Source of the DNA: Selenomonadaceae bacterium
GTDB taxonomy: Bacteria > Bacillota > Negativicutes > Selenomonadales > Selenomonadaceae
DNA: 27,529 bases
NCBI GenBank assembly: GCA_016280345.1
Contig: JAEEGN010000083.1
Coordinates: 1-27,529 of the forward strand
Direction of reading: 5' to 3'
Shown: positions 15,543 through 23,726 of the stretch, piece after piece
Layout: every line of letters begins with the position of its first letter
Position numbering within the stretch: position 1 is the stretch's first letter
Made by a program: the position numbers and the translations under genes
Notes under the pieces: generated by a model
Told to the model about the DNA's origin: nothing
Seen by the model: the letters and a program-made list of their open reading frames with translations, nothing else
Databases searched by the model: none

Positions 15543-16370
15543 ATGGAAGTGATCCTGGCGGAGTACCTGGGCTTCTGTTACGGCGTCAAGCGGGCCATTC
15601 GTCTGGCCCGAAGCAGCGCTTCCCCGGGCCGCGCCAGTACCCTCGGACCGATCATCCACAATCCGCAGATGGTGGAGCGTCTGGCGCAGGAGGGCGTGAA
15701 CGCTGTCGCCGGGCTTTCGGAAATGTCCGACGGGGGGACGATCATCATCCGCTCGCACGGTGTCGGGCCGGCCGTATATCGGGAAGCGGAGGAGCGCCGC
15801 CTGTCTCTGGTGGACGCCACCTGCCCACATGTGAAGAAGGCGCAGATGGCGGCGCACGCCCTGGCGGAGAATGGCTGCACGGTCGTTATCGTCGGCGAGA
15901 AGAAGCATCCTGAGGTCAAGAGCATCTATGAGTGGTCCGGCGAAGGCGCCGTCATCATCGAGACGGAAGCAGAGGCGGAGGACCTTCCTCCCTGCGGGAA
16001 GATGGGCGTTGTCGCGCAGACGACCTTTTCGGGCGAGAAGTTTGAGCAGATTGCCGCGAAGCTCCTGTGCAAGTCCAACGATATCCATATCGTCCGGACC
16101 ATCTGCACGGCTACGGACCAGCGGCAGAAAGCCGCGATTGACCTGGCGGGCCGGGTGGACATGATGCTGGTAATCGGCGGCAAGAACAGCGCCAACACCA
16201 CGCGCCTCGCCGAGCTTTGCGCCGAGAAGACAACGACCCATCATCTGGAGACGGTATCCGAGCTCCAGGATGCATGGTTTGAAAATAAAAAAATAATTGG
16301 TATCACAGCCGGCGCGTCAACGCCCGACTGGATTATCAAGGAGGTATATCAAAAGTGTCAGAAGAAATGA
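15543..16370 (+). CDS. ispH: 4-hydroxy-3-methylbut-2-enyl diphosphate reductase
   Basis: IspH is the last enzyme of the MEP isoprenoid pathway, making IPP and DMAPP with a 4Fe-4S cluster. The three cluster cysteines are C12 (GFCYGVKRA), C94 (DATCPHV) and C188 (TICTATDQRQ). Other family motifs are RSHGV, and GGKNSANTTRL near the C-terminus. The 275-residue length corresponds to a stand-alone enzyme. The ATG at 15543 follows a G-rich site (GGGGG) about seven bases upstream. The 3' end overlaps rpsA by 16 bases in another frame. In many Clostridia and related Firmicutes IspH is fused to the S1 protein; here the two are separate but overlapping. Confidence 0.97.
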   Translation: MEVILAEYLGFCYGVKRAIRLARSSASPGRASTLGPIIHNPQMVERLAQEGVNAVAGLSEMSDGGTIIIRSHGVGPAVYREAEERRLSLVDATCPHVKKAQMAAHALAENGCTVVIVGEKKHPEVKSIYEWSGEGAVIIETEAEAEDLPPCGKMGVVAQTTFSGEKFEQIAAKLLCKSNDIHIVRTICTATDQRQKAAIDLAGRVDMMLVIGGKNSANTTRLAELCAEKTTTHHLETVSELQDAWFENKKIIGITAGASTPDWIIKEVYQKCQKK

Positions 16371-17491
16371 ATGAATTTGCAAGCTTGCTGAAAGCGGAGG
16401 AAGAGGCCCAGCCGAAGATCGAGGTGGATGATATCGTTAAGGCGACGGTTGTTTCGGTTGATAACAGCAGCGTTTCCGTCAACATACCGGGCCTGAAAGC
16501 GGACATCCCCATCGAGAAGAGGGAACTGGGAGTCTCCGATCAGGATAACGTCAAGGATGTTTTCCAGGTTGGCGACGAGATCGAGGTCTGCGTCGTGGGC
16601 CTGGGCGGCGAGCACGGCGCCACGGTCTCCAAGGTCAAGGCCGACCGTCGGGCTGCCTGGAAGGATTTCGAGGGAATCGTGGAGCGGGAGGAAGTCGTTC
16701 AGGCGACAGTCAAGCAGGTCGTCAAGGGCGGCATCGTCGCCGACGTGCGCGGTGTCCGGGCGTTCATCCCGGCGTCCCAGGTGGAGTGCCACTTCGTGAA
16801 GGACCTGTCGGTCTATGTGGGGCAGACGTTGGAAGCTTTGCCACTGGAGTGCGATATCAAGAAGCAGCGGCTCGTCCTTTCCCGCCGCAAGATCCTGGAG
16901 AAGGAGCAGGCGGAGCGGCAGGAGGTTTTGTTCAGCACGCTGGCCGAGGGACAGACGCTCCCCGGCACGGTCAAGCGGCTGGTGGACTACGGCGCTTTCA
17001 TTGACATCGGCGGCGTGGACGGCCTGGCGCATATCTCGGATCTCTCCTGGACCCGGGTCAAGCATCCTTCGGACGTGCTGGAAGTCGGGCAGAAGCTGGA
17101 CGTCTATGTCAAGGGCTTCGATCCCGAGAAGAGGCGCATCTCCCTCAGCATCAAGGAGACCCAGCCGAATCCCTGGGACGAGAAGATCGAAAAGTACCAC
17201 GAAGGCGATTACATCCAGGGCAAGATTATCAAGCTGATGGATTTCGGCGCTTTCATGGAAATCGAGCCGGGCTTTGACGGGTTGATTCCCATGGGCGAGC
17301 TTTCCAATACGAACATTGCCAAAGCGGATGAAGTCGTTCATGTGGGCGACGAGGTGACGGTGAAGATTCTTCACATCGATAAGGGCCGCCGCCGCATTTC
17401 GCTGAGCCTCAAGCGGGTGAAGAAGGACGCCGAGCCGGCAGCGGCCGGCGATAGCGCCGCCGGGGCGGCGGAGGAGACCGGGAACGAGTGA
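16355..17491 (+). CDS. rpsA: 30S ribosomal protein S1 (four S1 domains)
   Basis: S1 binds mRNA and helps initiation on the 30S subunit. This 378-residue form has four OB-fold S1 repeats at about residues 24-92, 112-177, 198-267 and 283-352. Repeats 3 and 4 are the most canonical (DYGAFIDIGGVDGLAHISDLSW and DFGAFMEIEPGFDGLIP, with RRISLS ends; shown in parts). Four domains is the short Firmicutes type, unlike the six of Escherichia coli. The start is GTG at 16355, ten bases after AAGGAGG (16338-16344) and inside the end of ispH; the next ATG (16367) is 22 bases from that site. A strong terminator follows (17524-17569). Confidence 0.95.
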   Translation: MSEEMNEFASLLKAEEEAQPKIEVDDIVKATVVSVDNSSVSVNIPGLKADIPIEKRELGVSDQDNVKDVFQVGDEIEVCVVGLGGEHGATVSKVKADRRAAWKDFEGIVEREEVVQATVKQVVKGGIVADVRGVRAFIPASQVECHFVKDLSVYVGQTLEALPLECDIKKQRLVLSRRKILEKEQAERQEVLFSTLAEGQTLPGTVKRLVDYGAFIDIGGVDGLAHISDLSWTRVKHPSDVLEVGQKLDVYVKGFDPEKRRISLSIKETQPNPWDEKIEKYHEGDYIQGKIIKLMDFGAFMEIEPGFDGLIPMGELSNTNIAKADEVVHVGDEVTVKILHIDKGRRRISLSLKRVKKDAEPAAAGDSAAGAAEETGNE

Positions 17492-17523
17492 TTCCGTTCC
17501 GACGGGAAACGCGGGATTCAATG

Positions 17524-17569
17524 GGGCTGTCGCAGGAAGCTTCGTGCTTCGGGCGGCAGCCCTGTTTTT
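17524..17569 (+). terminator. Intrinsic terminator after rpsA
   Basis: GGGCTG (17524-17529) pairs with CAGCCC (17557-17562), extended inward by CGC/GCG and GGAAGC/GCTTCG-type pairs around a TTCGT loop, followed by TGTTTTTG. It lies 30 bases after the rpsA stop. The downstream gene has no visible promoter of its own, so termination is presumably partial. Confidence 0.85.
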
Positions 17570-17591
17570 GTACGGTGAGGCAACGGAAGAT

Positions 17592-18986
17592 ATGAAGTAT
17601 GGCGAGATCATCCGGGTGCGGGAGGGGAGCCTGGCGGAGGAGCTGGGCCTGGTCCCGGGCGACCGGATACTGGAGGTCAACGGGCAGGGGCTACGGGATA
17701 TCATCGACCTGAGCTTCGCGCTGGCGGACGAGGAGATCGAACTGCTGGTGGAGCACGCCGGGGGCGAACGGGAGCTCTTGGCCTTCGACAAGGACTACGA
17801 CGAGGAACTGGGAGCGGAATTCCAGTCAGCGGTTTTCGACGGAATACGGGGCTGCGGCAATCATTGCTGGTTCTGCTTCGTCGACCAGGTGCCCCCCCAG
17901 ATGCGGGACAGCCTTTACGTCAAGGACGATGATTACCGGCTTTCCTTCCTCTACGGCAATTTCATCACCATGACGAATATGGGCGAGGCGGATTTCCGGC
18001 GCATCGCGCAGTATCACCTGTCACCGCTGTTCGTTTCGGTCCATACGATGAATATGGAACTGCGGGCGGCCATGCTGGGTACCCCTCGGGGCGGCGGATT
18101 GCTGGAGCAGCTTGACCGGCTGGCGGCGGCGGGCGTGGAGTACCACGCCCAGGTCGTCCTCTGCCCGGGCATCAACGACGGCAAGGAGCTGGAACGGACC
18201 ATCCGGCTGCTGCGGGCGCGTCGTCCCTGGGCGCGTTCCCTGGCCATCGTGCCCGTCGGCCTGACGCGGTTCCGGGAGGGCTGCCATCCGCTGTCGATGT
18301 TCGACGCGGCGGGGGCAAAGGAAGTAATCCGCCAGGTCAGCCGGTGGCAGCGGGAAGAGCGGCAAAAAAGCGGCGAGGGCTTCGTTTACCTGGGCGATGA
18401 GTTTTACCTGCTGGCCGGAGTGCCGTTGCCGGAGGCGGAGGAGTATGACGGGTTTCCTCAGCTCGATAACGGCGTGGGCCTTCTGCGGAATTTTCTGGAA
18501 GACTGGGAAAGGAGCCGGGCGTCAGCGCCGATGACGCAGCCGGAGAAGCCGTTGCGCCTGGATATCGTCTGCGGGACGGCGGCCGCGCCCGTTTTCGGGG
18601 AGTTGCTGGCAGCGGTTCGCACGGAGGGGCTGCGCCTTCGCCTGCTACCGGTGGAGAATCGATTTTTCGGCGACAGCGTTAATGTATCGGGGCTCCTCAC
18701 CGGGCAGGATATCCTGCAAGCGCTTCGGGCGCAGGGGGAACCGCGTGACGGCGTGCTCTTTCCTGCCAGCGCCTTGCGGAGCGGCGAGGATGTGTTCCTG
18801 GACGATATGAAATTGGCGGATATGGAGCGGGCGTTGGGCGTGCCCGCGGTGCCCGTGCTGAGCGGGGCGGAGCTTTACAACGTCCTGGCGCACTGGGGCG
18901 AGCGCCGTCCGCGGCGGACAAGGGAAGCGCTCTATACCTGGCAGGGCAATGCCGCTTATACGAAACTGGGGGAGGGAGCAGGATGA
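17592..18986 (+). CDS. PDZ - radical SAM - DUF512 protein of unknown function
   Basis: This 464-residue protein has the three-part architecture of the DUF512 family: an N-terminal PDZ-like domain (about 1-65, GSLAEELGLVPGDRILEVNG), a radical-SAM-like centre and a C-terminal DUF512 region. The iron-sulphur motif is C88-X3-C92-X2-C95 (CGNHCWFC), in the SAM-cluster form. The family is widespread in Firmicutes and cyanobacteria; its substrate is not known. I start it at ATG 17592, because the in-frame extension to 17544 begins inside the rpsA terminator hairpin. The Shine-Dalgarno there is modest (GAGG, 11 bases away). Its stop overlaps the der start as ATGA, so it is coupled to a ribosome-assembly GTPase. 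Confidence 0.9.
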   Translation: MKYGEIIRVREGSLAEELGLVPGDRILEVNGQGLRDIIDLSFALADEEIELLVEHAGGERELLAFDKDYDEELGAEFQSAVFDGIRGCGNHCWFCFVDQVPPQMRDSLYVKDDDYRLSFLYGNFITMTNMGEADFRRIAQYHLSPLFVSVHTMNMELRAAMLGTPRGGGLLEQLDRLAAAGVEYHAQVVLCPGINDGKELERTIRLLRARRPWARSLAIVPVGLTRFREGCHPLSMFDAAGAKEVIRQVSRWQREERQKSGEGFVYLGDEFYLLAGVPLPEAEEYDGFPQLDNGVGLLRNFLEDWERSRASAPMTQPEKPLRLDIVCGTAAAPVFGELLAAVRTEGLRLRLLPVENRFFGDSVNVSGLLTGQDILQALRAQGEPRDGVLFPASALRSGEDVFLDDMKLADMERALGVPAVPVLSGAELYNVLAHWGERRPRRTREALYTWQGNAAYTKLGEGAG

Positions 18987-20317
18987 GCAAACCAATCGTC
19001 GCCATCGTCGGCCGGCCCAACGTGGGAAAGTCAACGCTGTTCAACCAGATCGGCAAAAGGCGCGTCTCCATCGTGGACGATATCCCCGGGGTGACGCGGG
19101 ATCGCATTTACATGGACGCCGTCTGGCTCGAGCATGTGTTCACCATGATCGACACCGGCGGCATTGAGTTCGAGGCGGAGAACCGCCTGCTGACCTCCAT
19201 GCGTCAGCAGGCGGAGATCGCCATGGAGGAGGCGGACGTCATCGTCTTCGTGGTGGACGGACGCGCCGGTATCACCAATACCGACGAGGAAGTGGCGCGG
19301 CTCCTGCGGACAACGAAGAAGCCGGTGGTGCTGGCGGTGAACAAGATCGACAGTCCCAAGCAGGAAAGCGACGTCTATGAATTCTACAATCTGGGCCTGG
19401 GAGATCCCATCCCCATCGCCGCCGCCAACGCCCTGAACCTGGGCGACCTTCTGGATGCCGTGGTGGCGGCGTTCCCGGAAACCAACGTGGCGGAGGAGGA
19501 GAGCGACGAGATCCGGCTGGCGGTGATCGGGCGGCCCAACGTGGGGAAATCCTCGCTGGTCAACGCCCTCCTGGGAGAGGATCGGGTCATTGTCAGCGAT
19601 ATCCCCGGCACGACACGGGACGCCATCGATACGCATTTCACGAAGGACGGCATCCGGTTCACGCTGATCGACACCGCCGGCATGCGCCGCAAGGGACGCA
19701 TCGAGGAGGCTGTGGAGCGGTACAGCGTAATCCGGGCATTACGGGCGGTGGACCGGGCGGACGTGGTGCTGATGGTACTGAACGCGGTGGAGGGCATCAC
19801 TGACCAGGATACGAAGATTGCCGGTTATGCCCACGACTCCGGCAAGGGCGTCATCCTGGTGGTGAACAAGTGGGATATCTATGAGGACAAGGATGAGAAA
19901 TCCACGCTGCGCTTTACCGAGGAAATCAGGGCCAGGATTGCCTTCCTGCAGTACGCGCCGGTTCTTTATACCTCGGCGCTGACGCGCCAACGGGTGCACC
20001 GCGTCACGGAGCTCGCGAAATACGTGGCGGATCAGCAGTCCATGCGTATCCAGACCAGCGTACTCAACGAGCTCTTGCAGGACGCCATCGCCGTGAATCC
20101 GCCGCCGGCCTACAAGGGAAAGCCTCTCAAGGTACTGTTTATGACCCAGGCGGGCATTGCGCCGCCGAGTTTCGTAATCTTCGTCAACGACCCGGAACTC
20201 ATGCACTTTTCCTATCTGCGCTTTCTGGAAAACAAGCTGCGGGAGACCTTCGGCTTTGAGGGAGCGCCCATCAGGCTGATTGTCCGCGCCCGTAAATCGA
20301 AAGAGGAGGAACTTTGA
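18983..20317 (+). CDS. der: Ribosome assembly GTPase Der (EngA)
   Basis: Der is an essential GTPase with two tandem G domains that acts in 50S subunit maturation. The 444-residue protein has G1 motifs GRPNVGKS at 10-17 and 183-190, G3 DTGGI and DTAGM, and G4 motifs NKID (120-123) and NKWD (295-298). The C-terminal KH-like domain (about 350-440) includes NPPPAYKGKPLKVLFMTQ. Length and motif spacing are standard. The ATG at 18983 overlaps the preceding stop. plsY follows one base after the der stop, a der-plsY order common in Firmicutes. Confidence 0.98.
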   Translation: MSKPIVAIVGRPNVGKSTLFNQIGKRRVSIVDDIPGVTRDRIYMDAVWLEHVFTMIDTGGIEFEAENRLLTSMRQQAEIAMEEADVIVFVVDGRAGITNTDEEVARLLRTTKKPVVLAVNKIDSPKQESDVYEFYNLGLGDPIPIAAANALNLGDLLDAVVAAFPETNVAEEESDEIRLAVIGRPNVGKSSLVNALLGEDRVIVSDIPGTTRDAIDTHFTKDGIRFTLIDTAGMRRKGRIEEAVERYSVIRALRAVDRADVVLMVLNAVEGITDQDTKIAGYAHDSGKGVILVVNKWDIYEDKDEKSTLRFTEEIRARIAFLQYAPVLYTSALTRQRVHRVTELAKYVADQQSMRIQTSVLNELLQDAIAVNPPPAYKGKPLKVLFMTQAGIAPPSFVIFVNDPELMHFSYLRFLENKLRETFGFEGAPIRLIVRARKSKEEEL

Positions 20318-20318
20318 C

Positions 20319-20915
20319 ATGGGATCATTTTTTGCTTGCCTTTTCAGCTATCTCATCGGCTCTGTCCCCAGCGGCCTGATTCTGGGCAAAGGCATCTGGG
20401 GCGTTGACCTGCGGGAGCATGGCAGTCACAATATCGGCGCGACCAACGCCTGGCGGACCATCGGGAAGCCGGCGGGCCTGCTGATATTCCTGATGGATTT
20501 TCTGAAGGGCGCCATCGGCGTGGGCCTCGGGAGTACTCTGGGGAGCGGCAGCCCAATGGTTTTGGTGCTTTGCGGCATTGCCGCGATCGTCGGCCATTCC
20601 TGGTCGCTGTTTTTGGGATTCAAGGGCGGCAAGGGGGTCGCTACCGGGCTCGGCGTCATTGCCATGCTGATGCCGGGAGTGACGGTGCTGGTATTTTTGC
20701 TGTGGTTTGCCATCGTCTATGCGACCGGTTACGTTTCGCTGGGCTCCATCGTGGCGGCGGCGGCGGTGCCGGTCACTGCCTGGTGCTTCGGCGCTGCCGG
20801 GGCGTACATCGGCTTCGGCGTTCTGGCGGCGGCTTTCATCATTTACCGCCACCAGGCGAATATCGGCCGCCTGATGGCGGGGACGGAAAGCAAGATCAAG
20901 GCGGCGCGGCGCTGA
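20319..20915 (+). CDS. plsY: Glycerol-3-phosphate acyltransferase PlsY
   Basis: PlsY is an integral membrane enzyme that transfers an acyl group from acyl phosphate to glycerol-3-phosphate, the first step of phospholipid synthesis. This 198-residue protein has the three conserved loops: GSVPSGLILGK near residue 13, the glycine/asparagine block HGSHNIGATNAWRT (about 39-52), and GFKGGKGVATGLG (about 102-114). About five hydrophobic membrane segments are visible. The start is ATG 20319, nine bases after AGGAGG; an in-frame extension upstream lies in der. With plsC in the same gene run, two successive steps of phosphatidic acid synthesis are co-located. Confidence 0.97.
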   Translation: MGSFFACLFSYLIGSVPSGLILGKGIWGVDLREHGSHNIGATNAWRTIGKPAGLLIFLMDFLKGAIGVGLGSTLGSGSPMVLVLCGIAAIVGHSWSLFLGFKGGKGVATGLGVIAMLMPGVTVLVFLLWFAIVYATGYVSLGSIVAAAAVPVTAWCFGAAGAYIGFGVLAAAFIIYRHQANIGRLMAGTESKIKAARR

Positions 20916-20966
20916 CCCGGAAGCGACGGTGTCGGGCCATGAGAACGGCGGACAGGAGGCAGACGT

Positions 20967-22154
20967 ATGGTTTCAGAAAAGATGTATGAATTGGGAACGA
21001 AGAAATCCACGATTCGGACGATTTTCGAGTTCGGACGCCAGCGGGCGGCGGAGATGGGGGAGGATAACGTCTTCGATTTCAGCCTGGGCAATCCCAACGT
21101 CCCGGCCCCGGCCTTCGTCAAGCAGGCAATCCTCGACATTCTGGACGAGATGACGCCGACGGAGGTTCACGGTTACACTGTCGCCCCCGGGGCGCCGGCA
21201 GTGAGGGAGACGCTGGCGCGGAGCCTCAACGAGCGGTTCGGCACGGACTTTTCCGGGCGGAACCTCTTCCTGACGGCCGGCGCGGCGGCGGCCATCACGA
21301 TTTCCTTCAAGGCGTTGGCGGAGCCCGGAGATGAGTTCCTGGCCCTGGCGCCGTTTTTTCCCGAATACCGCTGCTTCGTGGAATCCACCGGGGCGGCGCT
21401 GAAGGTTGTGCCGGCCCGGGTCGAGGATTTCCAGATTGACTTCGCTGCCTTGGAACAGCAGCTTACGCCCCGTACGAAGGCGGTTATCGTGAACTCTCCC
21501 AACAATCCCAGCGGCGTGGTGTATTCCGTGGAGACCGTCCGGGCCCTGGCCGATATGCTGCGGCAAAAGCAGCAGGCGTTCGGCCACCCGATTTTCCTGA
21601 TCGCTGACGAGCCTTACCGGGAAATCGCTTATGCGGGGGTGGAGGTGCCCTGGCTCACGAAGTATTACGAAAATACCATTGTCTGCTATTCCTACAGTAA
21701 ATCCTTCTCACTGCCGGGGGAGCGCATCGGCTATATCCTGGTGCCGGACGAAGTCGCGGACTTCGACCGGGTCTATGGCGCCGTTGCCGGGGCCGCACGG
21801 GTGCTGACCCATGTGAACGCGCCGTCGCTGTTCCAATGGGTGGCGGCCCGTTGCGCCGGGTTGCCTTCGGACGTCGCGGCCTACGAGAGGAACGGGAAAA
21901 TCCTCTATGAGGGGCTGCTGGCGGCGGGCTTCCGCTGCGTGAAGCCCCAGGGCGCCTTCTACCTCTTTCCCCGTTCCCTGGAGGCGGATGATTACGCGTT
22001 TTGCGAGCGGGCGAAAAAATACGGCCTCCTGCTGGTGCCGGGGACCGATTTCGGCTGCCCGGGCCATTTCCGGGCGGCGTATTGTATCAGGACGGAAACC
22101 ATCGAACGGTCGCTGCCGCTTTTCCGAAAGCTGGCGGCGGAGTACCACGGCTGA
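20967..22154 (+). CDS. Pyridoxal-phosphate-dependent aminotransferase, class I/II
   Basis: This 395-residue fold-type I aminotransferase has the family landmarks. They are the N-terminal FSLGNPNVPAP segment, NSPNNPSGVVY (the Asn contacting PLP), IADEPYREIAY (the Asp pairing with the pyridine nitrogen), and SYSKSFSLPGERIGY with the Schiff-base lysine K245. The C-terminal substrate arginine is probably in the FRAAYCIRTE region. The amino acid substrate cannot be assigned; aspartate- or aromatic-type activity is likely for this subgroup. The ATG at 20967 has AGGAGG seven bases upstream. It is the last gene of the long plus-strand run; only a CCCCGG/CCGGGG hairpin without T-run lies between it and the tRNA-Pro promoter. 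Confidence 0.93.
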   Translation: MVSEKMYELGTKKSTIRTIFEFGRQRAAEMGEDNVFDFSLGNPNVPAPAFVKQAILDILDEMTPTEVHGYTVAPGAPAVRETLARSLNERFGTDFSGRNLFLTAGAAAAITISFKALAEPGDEFLALAPFFPEYRCFVESTGAALKVVPARVEDFQIDFAALEQQLTPRTKAVIVNSPNNPSGVVYSVETVRALADMLRQKQQAFGHPIFLIADEPYREIAYAGVEVPWLTKYYENTIVCYSYSKSFSLPGERIGYILVPDEVADFDRVYGAVAGAARVLTHVNAPSLFQWVAARCAGLPSDVAAYERNGKILYEGLLAAGFRCVKPQGAFYLFPRSLEADDYAFCERAKKYGLLLVPGTDFGCPGHFRAAYCIRTETIERSLPLFRKLAAEYHG

Positions 22155-22212
22155 CGGGAACGGAAACGCGGCGTTTGCCCCGGGCGGCTCCGGGGGATTC
22201 TGTCGTCCGCTC

Positions 22213-22241
22213 TTTACAAATCCGTCAAAACAAAGTATAAT
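22213..22241 (+). promoter_or_regulatory. Promoter of tRNA-Pro
   Basis: TTTACA (22213-22218) and a perfect TATAAT (22236-22241) are 17 bp apart, and the mature tRNA begins ten bases after the -10. This is a strong stable-RNA-type promoter. Confidence 0.85.
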
Positions 22242-22250
22242 ATCCTTCGT

Positions 22251-22327
22251 CGGGGCGTAGCCCAGTTTGGTAGAGCGCTTCCTTGGGGTGGAAGAGGTCG
22301 TGGGTTCAAATCCCGTCGCTCCGACCA
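22251..22327 (+). tRNA. tRNA-Pro (anticodon GGG)
   Basis: The 77-nt gene folds as a full cloverleaf. The acceptor CGGGGCG pairs with CGCTCCG, the D stem starts with GCCC, and the anticodon stem CTTCC/GGAAG encloses TTGGGGT with anticodon GGG. The T loop is TTCAAAT and CCA is encoded. It reads CCC and CCU proline codons. Confidence 0.95.
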
Positions 22328-22342
22328 GAATTGCATAAAAAG

Positions 22343-22370
22343 AGCCTCGCTGTTCGCAGCGAGGCTTTTT
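22343..22370. terminator. Bidirectional terminator between tRNA-Pro and the HD-GYP gene
   Basis: A perfect 10-bp stem AGCCTCGCTG / CAGCGAGGCT with a TTCG tetraloop is flanked by T-runs on both strands (GGCTTTTT on plus, GGCTCTTTTT on minus). It ends the tRNA transcript on plus and the convergent HD-GYP transcript on minus; the HD-GYP stop codon (22369-22371) touches it. Confidence 0.92.
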
Positions 22371-23541
22371 ACGCGCTTTTTCCCGAAGGAAAAGTTTTTT
22401 CGGGGTAATCGTGTTCCAACAGTTCTGCCGGATTGAAGCGGAGCCGGCTCGTGAGGGAGATCAGGCTGATGTCCTCCAGCAGCGACGAGACGGAGACGGC
22501 CGGCGATTTGGCGAGGTCGATCTCGAAGGGCTCGTGCATCTGATAGCGTTCGTTGGCAAAGACGCAGATCCGGGGCTTGGCGGCGGAGCCGAAGGGAGCC
22601 GCCTTCACGACGGCAAAGCCGGCGGAGGTTTCCAGGACGCTGCCCACGGGGAAGATGATCAGATTGTTGAAGAAAAGGTCCAGCAGGCGCTCGTCGAACT
22701 GCCCACGGGAAAGCTTCTTCATGATGCGGTAAGCGATGTGGGGCTTATAGGCGACCTTGTAGCTCCGGGCCGTGGTCAGGGCGTCGTAAACGTCGGCGAT
22801 GGCAACGATGCGAGCGGGGCGGCTGATGGCGCCGGGCGAACCGGACGAAGGATAACCGGTGCCGTCGATGTGTTGATGGTGTTGGAAGGCAATCCGGGAG
22901 AGCGCGAGGGCGTGTTCCCCGTGGGCGGCGATCAGGCGCTTGCCACCGGTCACCGGATGGCGTTGGATGATGCGGAATTCTTCGTCGCTGAGTTTGGAGG
23001 GCTTGTTGAGGATCTCTTCCGGCACGTCAATCTTGCCGATATCATGCAGGAAACCGCCGCGCACCAGAGAAAACAGCTTTTTCTGCGAATAGTGGCAGAG
23101 CCGCCCGATGAAGCCGCTGTAAATGGCAACACCGATGCTGTGGCGGAACGTGTATTCGTCGTGCTCCAGAATTTGCGTCAGCGGGACGAGGTCTTCCTCG
23201 TGGTCGAGGACCTTCTTCAGGACATGGGGGAGGAGACCTTCCAGAAGGACCGGATCTACCAGGCCTTCAAGGCGCAGGCGGTCGAGCTTTTTACAGATGA
23301 CTTCACGGGCGAGACGTCGGGTTTCGGCCAATCGATCCTGTCGGCTGGCGGGCGCGTCCGTCGCCGGGGATTCGTCAGCGTCGCAGACCGCCACTTGGGT
23401 TACGCCCATTTCAAGAAGCTGCTGGATCGAGCGTTGTGTCAGGACCGTTCCGGCTTTCAGGTAGGTGACGCCATGCAGATTCTGGAAGTCCTCGGCGGCT
23501 ACCATGCCCGCCTGCAGGGCTTCTATCGCTACGATCCGCAT
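22369..23541 (-). CDS. HD-GYP domain protein, probable cyclic-di-GMP phosphodiesterase
   Basis: HD-GYP proteins hydrolyse cyclic di-GMP (some also cGAMP). This 390-residue cytoplasmic protein has an N-terminal domain (about 1-110, beginning MRIVAIEALQAGM) without membrane segments, resembling the DUF3391-like N-termini of other HD-GYP proteins. The catalytic domain follows (about 120-320). The HD signature is HDIGK (166-170), with H134 (FRHS) upstream, and the GYP signature is HHQHIDGTGYP (221-231). The usual HHE is HHQ here (Q223). A region of about 70 residues follows the domain. The start is ATG 23541, which has AGGAGG close upstream; the in-frame extension to 23583 covers the promoter. 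The ComFB-family gene is the next gene upstream on the same strand. Confidence 0.92.
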   Translation of the reverse strand: MRIVAIEALQAGMVAAEDFQNLHGVTYLKAGTVLTQRSIQQLLEMGVTQVAVCDADESPATDAPASRQDRLAETRRLAREVICKKLDRLRLEGLVDPVLLEGLLPHVLKKVLDHEEDLVPLTQILEHDEYTFRHSIGVAIYSGFIGRLCHYSQKKLFSLVRGGFLHDIGKIDVPEEILNKPSKLSDEEFRIIQRHPVTGGKRLIAAHGEHALALSRIAFQHHQHIDGTGYPSSGSPGAISRPARIVAIADVYDALTTARSYKVAYKPHIAYRIMKKLSRGQFDERLLDLFFNNLIIFPVGSVLETSAGFAVVKAAPFGSAAKPRICVFANERYQMHEPFEIDLAKSPAVSVSSLLEDISLISLTSRLRFNPAELLEHDYPEKTFPSGKSA

Positions 23542-23583
23542 ACTGCACCTCCTTCCTTTCCGCAGAAAAAAACACTTCCTCAT

Positions 23584-23592
23584 ATTCTACCA
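23584..23592 (-). promoter_or_regulatory. Extended -10 promoter of the HD-GYP gene
   Basis: The minus strand reads TGGTAGAAT about 40 bases upstream of the ATG at 23541. The -35 region is poor, as is allowed for extended -10 promoters. Confidence 0.5.
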
Positions 23593-23652
23593 TATTCACC
23601 GGGGCGATGCGAGAATTATTTTCGCGACGCCGGGGAGCGCCTCACTTGCGAC

Positions 23653-23686
23653 AAAAAAGCGTCTCCGCTCGGCGAAGCGGAGACGC
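23653..23686 (-). terminator. Intrinsic terminator after the ComFB-family gene
   Basis: An 11-bp stem GCGTCTCCGCT / AGCGGAGACGC (23659-23669 with 23676-23686) is followed on the minus strand by six T (23653-23658). It separates the ComFB-family transcript from the HD-GYP gene. Confidence 0.88.
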
Positions 23687-23726
23687 GATGAGACAGATGA
23701 ACGAAGTGCCAGACAGGGGCTCCCCG

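Noticed and set aside
22160..22196. Terminator after the aminotransferase gene
   Set aside because: CCCCGG/CCGGGG can pair, but no T-run follows, so it does not qualify as an intrinsic terminator.
22411..23691. Long plus-strand frame opposite the HD-GYP gene
   Set aside because: The minus strand has intact HD and GYP motifs and a ribosome binding site; the plus-strand product resembles nothing.
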